Below, one piece after another: positions 7,557 through 14,014 of a DNA stretch of 46,776 nucleotides. The notes under the pieces are model-generated. The model saw nothing but the letters and a program-made list of their open reading frames with translations. It was not told where the DNA came from and made no database searches. Source of the stretch: Pseudomonadota bacterium (GTDB taxonomy: Bacteria; Pseudomonadota; Gammaproteobacteria; Burkholderiales; Chitinibacteraceae). Each line of letters opens with the position of its first letter. Position 1 is the stretch's first letter. The DNA is taken from positions 1-46,776 of the forward strand of contig JAPLQI010000079.1 of assembly GCA_026399755.1 (NCBI GenBank). Direction: 5' to 3'. The translations under genes were made by a program, and so were the position numbers.

Positions 7557-8078
7557 GCGGAGCACTCAGTGACGGTGTTGGTCGTCCTTTATGTCCAAAG
7601 AATTCGCCGGCTTCTTTACTTGCAGTCGCTTTTTTTGCAATAAAGGCGTTTTTAGTCCGTTTCTTCTGCGCTTCATTAATCTGGAAAAATTACAAACGTA
7701 CACTGGTAACTAGACAGCTTATATTCAGCAGCGTATGGTTTATCCGTCATTATTTCACGAAGGCCTCTTGTGAGCAGTTCTAGTTGTCGATCTTATCTCG
7801 ATCGCTAGCGGCAAGCTTGCAGAGGCTTTTTCTTCTGCCCTTATCTTGGCCTTGTTGGTAACAGCGCCTGTTAAGCATCCGTGAAAATTGCTTGCACATA
7901 CCACTCGCCGTTTTTTTTGCTTGGCACGATGCCTTTTGTTTCCTTGGCGCTAGGCTCCATCTCGCTCACCTAAATACTAAGGGTATTTAAGCAAGGCTTT
8001 ATGGCTAACAACAATTTTTCAAATTAAATAGGGCAAGGTGAATGCCTGCATTGGTTGATCTACTTAAAGGAGGCGTAC
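7557..8078. other. Gene-poor stretch, possible decayed coding remnants
   Basis: No intact ORF with a start and ribosome binding site is seen. Two short minus-strand stretches read like protein ends: one finishing near 7549 (EAGEFFGHKGRPTPSLSAP) and one between about 7970 and 7880 (EPSAKETKGIVPSKKNGEW). They are separated by stops in all frames. I do not recognise the source, and they may be chance. The mgtC-family ribosome binding site is at 8066-8073. Confidence 0.35.
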
Positions 8079-8795
8079 ATGCATTTTTCGCAAGGATTTG
8101 ATCTCAACTTGTTGTTTAATTCCTTCATCAATCTAAGTACTGCTTTTATTCTCGGCTCAATTATTGGCTACGAGCGGCAATATCGGCAACGCACGGCAGG
8201 TTTGCGCACCAATACATTGGTTTCACTGGCGGCTGCCGTGTTTGTGGGGCTTGCCTATCGATTGAATGGCCCCGGTAGTGCGGCACATGTTGCTGCCTAT
8301 GTGGTTTCTGGCGTAGGTTTTTTAGGCGCAGGTACCATTATGAAAGAAGGCCTGAATGTGCGCGGCCTCAATACGGCAGCCACACTTTGGGGGTCTGCGG
8401 CCGTGGGGGCTTGCGCTGGGGCAGGTATGGTTGTGGATGCGCTGATGGCGGCAGTATTTGTGTTGGCGGCTAATACTTTATTGCGCCCTGTGGTGAATGC
8501 CATTAACCGCACGCCGATTAACGATCAAACAGGTGAAGTCAGTTATCAGGTTTGTATGATCGTGGATGGGGGGCGACAAAAACATGCTTTAAGTGCTTTA
8601 GAGTCTTTATTAGAGCAAGCCCAATATCCTTTGGGTGATTTGGACGTAGAGCCATTTGGCGATGAAGATGTAGAAATCACGGCAACCCTGCTTTCTACTT
8701 CGGTAGATTCAAGCAAGCTAGATGCTTTGATCGCTCAAATGTCCAAACGCCCTTATGTGAAACAAGTTTTCTGGAATCTTTCTGCTGCCGAATAA
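8079..8795 (+). CDS. MgtC/SapB family membrane protein
   Basis: 238 residues from ATG 8079, chosen for the AAAGGAGG site at 8066-8073 over the in-frame ATG at 8055. The N-terminal half has several membrane helices with the family motifs: GSIIGYERQYRQRTAGLRT, then VGFLGAGTIMKEG and RGLNTAATLW. The C-terminal cytoplasmic part is an ACT-like domain (about residues 155-235). MgtC proteins support growth in low magnesium and, in pathogens, survival in macrophages by acting on the F-ATPase or phosphate uptake. In environmental bacteria the role is less clear. No magnesium-sensing leader was recognised upstream. It is a single-gene unit ending at a strong terminator. Confidence 0.9.
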   Translation: MHFSQGFDLNLLFNSFINLSTAFILGSIIGYERQYRQRTAGLRTNTLVSLAAAVFVGLAYRLNGPGSAAHVAAYVVSGVGFLGAGTIMKEGLNVRGLNTAATLWGSAAVGACAGAGMVVDALMAAVFVLAANTLLRPVVNAINRTPINDQTGEVSYQVCMIVDGGRQKHALSALESLLEQAQYPLGDLDVEPFGDEDVEITATLLSTSVDSSKLDALIAQMSKRPYVKQVFWNLSAAE

Positions 8796-8812
8796 GCAAG
8801 CCCAGCAGGCAA

Positions 8813-8845
8813 AAACAAACCCCATACTCGATGGGGTTTGTTTTT
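8813..8845. terminator. Bidirectional terminator between mgtC-like gene and adhE
   Basis: A 12-bp perfect stem (arms 8813-8824 and 8832-8843) with A-rich left and T-rich right flanks, between two convergent genes, so it can serve both. Confidence 0.88.
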
Positions 8846-8868
8846 ATGAGGCGCTTATTTTTAGCGAC

Positions 8869-11499
8869 TTATTTTGCTTCGATGACTTCTTCACGTAAAT
8901 GGCTTTCTACATAGTTGCGGCCGTAGTAGCTATCTAGCAAGAGTTGTCTTAGCTCTGAAATCAATGGATAGCGCGGGTTAGCACCGGTACATTGATCATC
9001 AAACGCTTCTTCAGCAAGTTGATCCAATTTAGAGAGGAACAGCGCTTCAGGCACGCCCGCTTCTTTAATCGAAGCAGGGATTTGAATCGTTGTTTTCAGC
9101 TCTTCAATCCAAGCAATCAAGTTCACCACTTTTTGCTCGTCGTTCTTGCCGCCAAGGCCCAAATGCTCTGCAACATCAGCGTAACGACAACGTGCTTGTG
9201 GCCTATCGTATTGGCTAAACGCAGTTTGCTTAGTTGGAATATCTGCTGAGTTAAAGCGAATCACATTAGAAATCAACAGAGCATTGGCCAAGCCGTGCGC
9301 CAAGTGGAATTCAGCCCCCAGTTTGTGCGCCATGGAGTGACAAACCCCCAGGAATGCATTGGCAAACGCAATGCCGGCGATGGTGGATGCGTTGTGCACC
9401 AATTCGCGCGCTTTAGGATCTTTTGCACCATTGAGGTAAGACGAAGGCAAGTTTTCTTTAAGCAATTTCAATGCTTGCAAAGCTTGTGGGTCAGAGTACT
9501 CATTCGCCAAGACCGATACATAGGCTTCTAAAGCGTGCGTTACCGCATCAATCCCACCGAAAGCAGTCAGGCTTTTGGGCATGTTCATCACTAAATCGGC
9601 ATCAATAATCGCCATATTGGGTGTGAGCTCATAATCGGCAATTGGATATTTCATGCCGGTTTTTTCATCAGTCACCACTGCAAATGGGGTTACTTCTGAA
9701 CCTGTGCCGGATGTGGTTGGAATTGCAACCAATTCAGCCTTAATACCCATTTTAGGGAACTTGTAAATACGCTTGGTGATATCCATAAAGCGCAGTGCAA
9801 GGTCTTCAAAGTGGACTTCTGGATGCTCGTACATCACCCACATAATCTTAGCGGCATCCATTGGTGAGCCGCCACCCAGCGCAATAATCACGTCAGGTTT
9901 GAACATATTTAAGGAATGCACGCCTTTACGAACCACTTCTAGCGTTGGATCGGCTTCAACTTCGTGGAACACTTCAACTTCCATGCCCATTTGTTTCAAC
10001 ACTTTGATGGTTTCATCGCAGTAGCCATTGGCAAATAGATAAGGGCCCGTCACGATGGTTGCGCGTTTCTTATTAGCAAGATCAGCCAAGGCAAATGGTA
10101 AGCAACCACGACGGAAATAGATATTCTTAGGAAGTTTGTGCCACAACATGTTTTCAGCCCGTTTAGCAACCGTTTTAGTGTTGATCAGGTGTTTTGGACC
10201 CACGTTTTCAGAGATTGAATTGCCACCCCAAGAACCGCAACCCAAGGTTAGCGATGGCGCTAACTTGAAGTTATACAAATCGCCAATCCCGCCTTGCGAA
10301 GCAGGGGAGTTGATCAAGATGCGTGCAGTTTTCATCTTGTCGCCAAAGTAGGCGATTTTTTCGTGCTGCTGATCTTGGTCGATATATAGCGCGGAGGTGT
10401 GGCCGATCCCGCCGAGGGCAACCAAGGCTTCTGCCTTAGTTACTGCATCGTAAAAGTCTTTAGCGCGATACATGGCCAGCGTTGGCGAGAGTTTTTCGTG
10501 AGCAAAAGCTTCTTCTTCGCCAGTCGAGGATACTTCAGCGATCAGAATCTTTGTGTAACTAGGCACTTTAATGCCTGCCATCTCAGCAATTTTCACAGCA
10601 GCCTGGCCAACAACGCCTGCATTTAAATTGCCGTCAATCAAGATCACCTTACGTACGGCTTCGGCTTCTTTCTTATTTAAGATGTGGGCACCGCTTTGAG
10701 CAAAACGGGCTTTCATAGATTCATAGATGCTGTCAACTACGATGACGGACTGCTCTGAAGCGCAAACTACACCGTTATCAAAGGTTTTTGACATCAAAAT
10801 AGAGGCAACAGCGCGTTTAACATCCGCAGTTTCATCGACGACAACTGGTGTATTACCTGCGCCCACACCAATTGCAGGCTTACCTGAAGAGTAGGCTGCA
10901 CGCACCATACCAGGGCCACCAGTGGCCAAAATCAAATTAATATCTTTGTGTTTCATTAGCTGATTAGAAAGCTCAACGGTTGGTTGATCAATCCAGCCAA
11001 TAATATCGCGCGGTGCACCAGCAGCAACGGCAGCATCTAATACGATGCGGGCGGCTTCACAGGTAGAGTTCTTAGCGCGTGGATGTGGGCTAAAAACAAT
11101 ACCGTTACGTGTTTTAAGTGCAATCAGCGCTTTAAAAATCGCTGTAGAAGTAGGGTTGGTCGTCGGCACAATCCCGCAGATAATTCCGATTGGCTCAGCA
11201 ATCGTGATAATGCCGTAGGCGTCATCTTGCGTCAGGATGCCGCAGGTTTTTTCATCTTTATACGCGTTATAAATATATTCAGAAGCAAAGTGATTTTTGA
11301 TCACTTTATCTTCAAGCACGCCCATGCCTGTTTCCGCCACAGCCAACTTAGCCAGCGGTAAACGCGCATCAGCGGCAGCCAGCGCCGCAGCGCGGAAAAT
11401 CTTGTCTACTTGTTCTTGTGTATAAGTTGCAAAAAGCAGCTGTGCTTTTTTAACCCGCGCCATCAGCGCATCGAGTTCTTGAATGTTAGAAACAGTCAT
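8869..11499 (-). CDS. adhE: Bifunctional acetaldehyde-CoA / alcohol dehydrogenase AdhE
   Basis: An 876-residue fusion enzyme, close to the usual 870-890. The N-terminal aldehyde dehydrogenase domain (about residues 1-440) reduces acetyl-CoA to acetaldehyde; its catalytic Cys is in GVVCASEQS near residue 247, with ATGGPGMV near 193. The C-terminal iron-dependent alcohol dehydrogenase domain (about 450-876) has GGGSPMDAAK for NADH binding and the metal-binding run CHSMAHKLGAEFHLAHG. Together they make ethanol and regenerate NAD+ under fermentation, usually as spirosome filaments. Start ATG 11499 has GGAGA upstream. A perfect FNR box and a -10 element lie upstream, so anaerobic induction is likely. 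Confidence 0.97.
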   Translation of the reverse strand: MTVSNIQELDALMARVKKAQLLFATYTQEQVDKIFRAAALAAADARLPLAKLAVAETGMGVLEDKVIKNHFASEYIYNAYKDEKTCGILTQDDAYGIITIAEPIGIICGIVPTTNPTSTAIFKALIALKTRNGIVFSPHPRAKNSTCEAARIVLDAAVAAGAPRDIIGWIDQPTVELSNQLMKHKDINLILATGGPGMVRAAYSSGKPAIGVGAGNTPVVVDETADVKRAVASILMSKTFDNGVVCASEQSVIVVDSIYESMKARFAQSGAHILNKKEAEAVRKVILIDGNLNAGVVGQAAVKIAEMAGIKVPSYTKILIAEVSSTGEEEAFAHEKLSPTLAMYRAKDFYDAVTKAEALVALGGIGHTSALYIDQDQQHEKIAYFGDKMKTARILINSPASQGGIGDLYNFKLAPSLTLGCGSWGGNSISENVGPKHLINTKTVAKRAENMLWHKLPKNIYFRRGCLPFALADLANKKRATIVTGPYLFANGYCDETIKVLKQMGMEVEVFHEVEADPTLEVVRKGVHSLNMFKPDVIIALGGGSPMDAAKIMWVMYEHPEVHFEDLALRFMDITKRIYKFPKMGIKAELVAIPTTSGTGSEVTPFAVVTDEKTGMKYPIADYELTPNMAIIDADLVMNMPKSLTAFGGIDAVTHALEAYVSVLANEYSDPQALQALKLLKENLPSSYLNGAKDPKARELVHNASTIAGIAFANAFLGVCHSMAHKLGAEFHLAHGLANALLISNVIRFNSADIPTKQTAFSQYDRPQARCRYADVAEHLGLGGKNDEQKVVNLIAWIEELKTTIQIPASIKEAGVPEALFLSKLDQLAEEAFDDQCTGANPRYPLISELRQLLLDSYYGRNYVESHLREEVIEAK

Positions 11500-11601
11500 T
11501 TTTAATCTCCAGAGAAACTTTATAAACGGCTTTGTAATTACTAATCAATTAGGACCTGCGAACTTGCTGCTGGCTCACATGGGTAAAGCGAACATCTACA
11601 G

Positions 11602-11640
11602 AATATACCTAGCAGACCAAGGTTACTTGATTAAAATCAA
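11602..11640 (-). promoter_or_regulatory. adhE promoter with FNR box
   Basis: A perfect FNR/ANR palindrome, TTGAT-TAAA-ATCAA, is at 11627-11640. On the minus strand a -10-like TATATT lies at 11607-11602, placing the start of transcription near 11592-11595 and the FNR box around -39 to -42. That is the class II activator position. It is 103 bases upstream of the adhE start codon. Confidence 0.8.
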
Positions 11641-11663
11641 TCTGTGCTTAATCAATGCGCATT

Positions 11664-11691
11664 AGTTCGCATAATGTATATTATGTCAAGT
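11664..11691 (+). other. dif: dif / attL site of the 9-kb element
   Basis: XerC arm AGTTCGCATAA, core TGTATA, XerD arm TTATGTCAAGT. It differs from E. coli dif at four of 28 positions. It is the left boundary of the 9-kb element; by comparison with the right end, the XerD arm is probably element-derived and the XerC arm chromosomal. Confidence 0.9.
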
Positions 11692-11768
11692 AAGGTAGCC
11701 GAGGAGAAACCAAAAAAAACGAACCGCCTGCACTGATCTATGGTGAATCTTTACCGAAGATAAAACCG

Positions 11769-12026
11769 ATGAATGGTACAAGCTTAGAAGAAATCGAGGC
11801 TTACTTTAAAGAGAAATTCTACCGCAACGCTCGCAGCCTAAGAAAACCCAAGCCCGACGTTAGCCCCGAAGACCTGCGCATATGGGCCAAAGCCGCCCAA
11901 GTCCACTTACCTACCGACCCGCGACACCTTGCCTATTACTTAATCTTCTATTGTGTCGCTAGTAAAATCATAGCAGCAAAAGAGGATGGCAACTGGCCGC
12001 CGCAGCCAGTTTACCGACGTTATTAA
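11769..12026 (+). CDS. Small hypothetical protein of the 9-kb element
   Basis: An 85-residue basic protein (EAYFKEKFYRNARSLRKPKP, later WAKAAQVHLPTDPRHLAYY), opposite to the main operon and ending at a shared terminator. No family is recognised. There is no signal peptide; one moderately hydrophobic stretch lies at about residues 54-70. ATG 11769 has only a weak ribosome binding site. The same frame is open upstream to 11694 without a start codon. A separate short frame starting inside the dif site enters it through an A8 run, so the true N-terminus is uncertain. Confidence 0.5.
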   Translation: MNGTSLEEIEAYFKEKFYRNARSLRKPKPDVSPEDLRIWAKAAQVHLPTDPRHLAYYLIFYCVASKIIAAKEDGNWPPQPVYRRY

Positions 12027-12036
12027 ATTGTAGGCA

Positions 12037-12065
12037 ATAAAAAACGCCGTTACGTGTAACGGCGT
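12037..12065 (-). terminator. Terminator at the end of the 9-kb element operon
   Basis: A 10-bp stem (ACGCCGTTAC with GTAACGGCGT, 12044-12065), followed on the minus strand by six T. It separates the convergent small gene and the main operon. A related shorter palindrome CGTTAC-AG-GTAACG occurs at 12092-12105 inside the last operon gene. Confidence 0.82.
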
Positions 12066-12080
12066 CGGTTTGTCATTGAG

Positions 12081-12401
12081 CTACTTTTCGTCGTTACAGG
12101 TAACGGCTGCTTGTTTCTTTTTGATGGCTGGATATTCTCGGATCAATCCCGCGACCACTTGAATAAACAAGAAAACAACTGCGCCCACGGTGTATGCAAG
12201 AATATTCCCTAGCGACTTACTGGCAAAATAACAGGCAATCCACACAATCACACCAACAAAAATAGAAAAATAGCGCGGGCCTACTTTCTCTTTATCTATC
12301 CATAAGGTGATTTTTTCTTGCGCGGCGTCTTCGCCTTGATTGGCACTTTGTTTGCATCGGTCGGCTTCCGCGCTTTGTTCTTTGGCCCTGATATCATACA
12401 T
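12081..12401 (-). CDS. Small two-helix membrane protein, last gene of the operon
   Basis: 106 residues with a polar, Gln/Glu-rich N-terminus (about 1-40), two membrane helices (about 44-62 RYFSIFVGVIVWIACYF, and 68-88 ILAYTVGAVVFLFIQVVAGL) and a basic tail. Its first 35 codons overlap the preceding gene in another frame by 106 bases. No start codon is available after that overlap, so the overlap seems real. A GGGGTAAGGA sequence precedes the ATG. Possible roles are virion membrane protein, holin or superinfection factor; the sequence does not decide. Confidence 0.6.
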   Translation of the reverse strand: MYDIRAKEQSAEADRCKQSANQGEDAAQEKITLWIDKEKVGPRYFSIFVGVIVWIACYFASKSLGNILAYTVGAVVFLFIQVVAGLIREYPAIKKKQAAVTCNDEK

Positions 12402-12577
12402 TCCTTACCCCACTTATCACGGAATCGCTTTTGACGATCAGAGTTCTTTAGTTTTTCTAAGAACTCAGCTTCTGCCTCTGCTTCCGTTTTATCATCAACT
12501 CGCTTCACTTTACATAGGCGATCCATTACCCGCCTGACCAGCGTCTTAACTTTCTCTTTATTGATTAGCTTAATCAC
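12296..12577 (-). CDS. Small highly basic protein
   Basis: 93 residues, overlapping both neighbours (8 bases upstream, 106 downstream). The C-terminal third is dense in Lys, Arg and Pro (KNKARKPTDANKVPIKAK, then PRKKKSPYG), and the N-terminus is also basic (MIKLINKEKVKTLVRRVMDR) around a short acidic segment (DKTEAEAEAEFLEKL). This composition suits a nucleic-acid-binding virion or condensing protein, as small ssDNA phages often have, but that is inference. No family recognised. Confidence 0.6.
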   Translation of the reverse strand: MIKLINKEKVKTLVRRVMDRLCKVKRVDDKTEAEAEAEFLEKLKNSDRQKRFRDKWGKECMISGPKNKARKPTDANKVPIKAKTPRKKKSPYG

Positions 12578-13028
12578 TTTTTCGCCCCCTTACTTCGCTT
12601 TCCACGTCGTCGATGGCTTCCAAAATGATATCTAAAACGGCATTTTCTAGCTGATCTTGAAAGACTTCTACCGGCCAAACCGTCGTAATATGCGTGCCAA
12701 ATCGCTGATTTAATTCCTGCGCCAAGCCCGCGCCAACATCGTGCATTAATGCGTTTTTATCAAAAACGTCGGTCAGGGTGAATCCTACCTTTTGGCTGAT
12801 TGCGTTATTAATCGACGCTTTTGATAATGGATTGTTTCTATCTAAAATCACCCCCCAATGCACAAGTGCATATTCGACTATTTGCGAAGCAAGCGCCCCT
12901 TCGATTGCCTCAGTAACGCTGTGTGTTTTTAATATTTCGGTGAGCGTCGTAGCCAAAATCGAGCCGCCAAACCAGCCAATAGTGCTAGGCAAAGAACGCT
13001 GAATAATTGCAACAATGGAAGCCCACAT
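12570..13028 (-). CDS. Hypothetical protein with hydrophobic N-terminus
   Basis: 152 residues. The N-terminal 30 residues (MWASIVAIIQRSLPSTIGWF, then GGSILATTL) could be a membrane anchor or amphipathic helix; the rest is soluble and helical with an acidic end (DIILEAIDDVESEVRG). Its start codon shares a base with the stop of the upstream gene at 13028, indicating coupling. No family recognised. By position next to the lysis genes it could be a lysis accessory or a minor structural membrane protein. Confidence 0.6.
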   Translation of the reverse strand: MWASIVAIIQRSLPSTIGWFGGSILATTLTEILKTHSVTEAIEGALASQIVEYALVHWGVILDRNNPLSKASINNAISQKVGFTLTDVFDKNALMHDVGAGLAQELNQRFGTHITTVWPVEVFQDQLENAVLDIILEAIDDVESEVRGRKSD

Positions 13029-13285
13029 TATTTCGCCCTCTTCTCTATTTTTCGTTCGACCACGGTTAGGCGCTCGTCGATACCTTCCAACTCTTCGCCC
13101 TGCTTATTGAGTTTTCTTTGCATGGCGTGCGGGCTGGTTTTGTGTTCGCTCTCGTCGGGGGCGAATTTGGCGACCGCACCGGCGACCGCAACCACGGCGG
13201 CGATGATCGACGATACGACATTGACCAGCCAATTGCGTGAGCGACGATCGCCCTTACGCCGTGGCGGTGTGATTGGCTCATTCAT
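13028..13285 (-). CDS. Single-helix protein with coiled coil (spanin-like topology)
   Basis: 85 residues from ATG 13285, which overlaps the stop of the holin-like gene (ATGAATGA); a GGCGGGGGC run precedes it. A basic cytoplasmic start (PPRRKGDRRSRN) is followed by one membrane helix (WLVNVVSSIIAAVVAVAGAVA, about residues 20-40) and a charged, predicted coiled-coil tail (LNKQGEELEGIDERLTVVER). An inner-membrane anchor with a periplasmic coiled coil next to holin and endolysin genes is typical of i-spanins. No matching outer-membrane lipoprotein was found, so the role is tentative. Confidence 0.6.
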   Translation of the reverse strand: MNEPITPPRRKGDRRSRNWLVNVVSSIIAAVVAVAGAVAKFAPDESEHKTSPHAMQRKLNKQGEELEGIDERLTVVERKIEKRAK

Positions 13286-13460
13286 TGCCCCCGCCTTTTT
13301 CTGGCAGCACAAAGGCCAGTACACCGGCGAGGGTTTGTAAGCCTAAACCGATGGCTTTTACATTGTTTGAGGGGACGGCCAATAAGGCCGCGCCCAGCAC
13401 GGACGATAAACCGGCCCAGCTGGATGGCTCTTTAAAGCGGCGTTTAATTTGTGCAAACAT
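13278..13460 (-). CDS. Holin-like small membrane protein
   Basis: 60 residues with a basic amphipathic start (MFAQIKRRFKEPSSWAG) and two hydrophobic segments (about 17-30 and 37-53: IGLGLQTLAGVLAFVLP), ending in a charged tail. It begins one base after the endolysin stop. A short KEPSSWAG-type protein beside an endolysin resembles small phage holin-family proteins. Holins permeabilise the inner membrane to time lysis. No biochemical motif is available to prove this. Confidence 0.65.
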   Translation of the reverse strand: MFAQIKRRFKEPSSWAGLSSVLGAALLAVPSNNVKAIGLGLQTLAGVLAFVLPEKGGGNE

Positions 13461-14012
13461 TTATAAATCCCTCGCGCAAACGTAAAGCGTGAATTCGGCC
13501 TCCCGCCGATTTAATAGCCCTTTGATGGCTTTGCCGTTGTCAAAGTGCCAGCGTAAAAACTCGTGTTCTATTTCGACAATAGGCCGATTTAGTTTGATTT
13601 TTTTGACCAAGGTAGAGCCGTTAAAGGCGCTTACGCCGATATTGAAGGCGAGCGAGATTAAGGCGGCTTGCTGATTACTGTTTAGGTGGACGGTGCGGGA
13701 TAGCTCACCGACCGCGCCAGCGGCTAAATCCAAATCAGTCTGCAAAAGATAATCGGCAATGGCGGGCGTAATGACGAGATTTTCGGCCATGCGCTGCCCC
13801 GCCGCCGTCTGTAAAAACCGGTCTGGCATTGCTGCGCAATTTAAGGGGCTAGATGGCGGCAAGATATCGACATCGCGGATAACGTGGCCGCAGCCAATTG
13901 ACCAGACCCCGCCACTGTCGCGGTAAGCTTTTAGTTTTACGTCCTCAGCGGCACGTAAAAACGAGGCGGCTTTGGCTTTGGCTTTATCACTTATATATAT
14001 AGTGGCTTGCAT
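13461..14012 (-). CDS. Endolysin, GH24 (T4-type) lysozyme
   Basis: 183 residues from ATG 14012, chosen over 14030 because it follows the spike stop with a GTAGAGGTG site. The glycoside hydrolase family 24 catalytic region is clear: E-D-V-K-L-K-A-Y-R-D, with catalytic Glu and Asp nine apart, then GGVWSIGCGH. At the position of the T4 catalytic Thr there is a Ser (WSIG instead of YTIG). Downstream NQQAALISLAFNIGVSAF is the typical GH24 second motif. It cleaves the glycan strand of peptidoglycan. No signal peptide or SAR helix is seen, so a holin is needed, consistent with the next gene. Confidence 0.92.
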   Translation of the reverse strand: MQATIYISDKAKAKAASFLRAAEDVKLKAYRDSGGVWSIGCGHVIRDVDILPPSSPLNCAAMPDRFLQTAAGQRMAENLVITPAIADYLLQTDLDLAAGAVGELSRTVHLNSNQQAALISLAFNIGVSAFNGSTLVKKIKLNRPIVEIEHEFLRWHFDNGKAIKGLLNRREAEFTLYVCARDL

Positions 14013-14014
14013 GT

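Noticed and set aside
8000-8078. Magnesium-sensing riboswitch before the mgtC-like gene
   Set aside because: The upstream sequence shows no recognisable M-box or mgtA/mgtC leader structure; only a ribosome binding site is clear.
7557-8078. A degenerate insertion sequence
   Set aside because: Terminal inverted repeats, target duplications and transposase motifs are not visible; only two unrelated protein-like scraps were seen.
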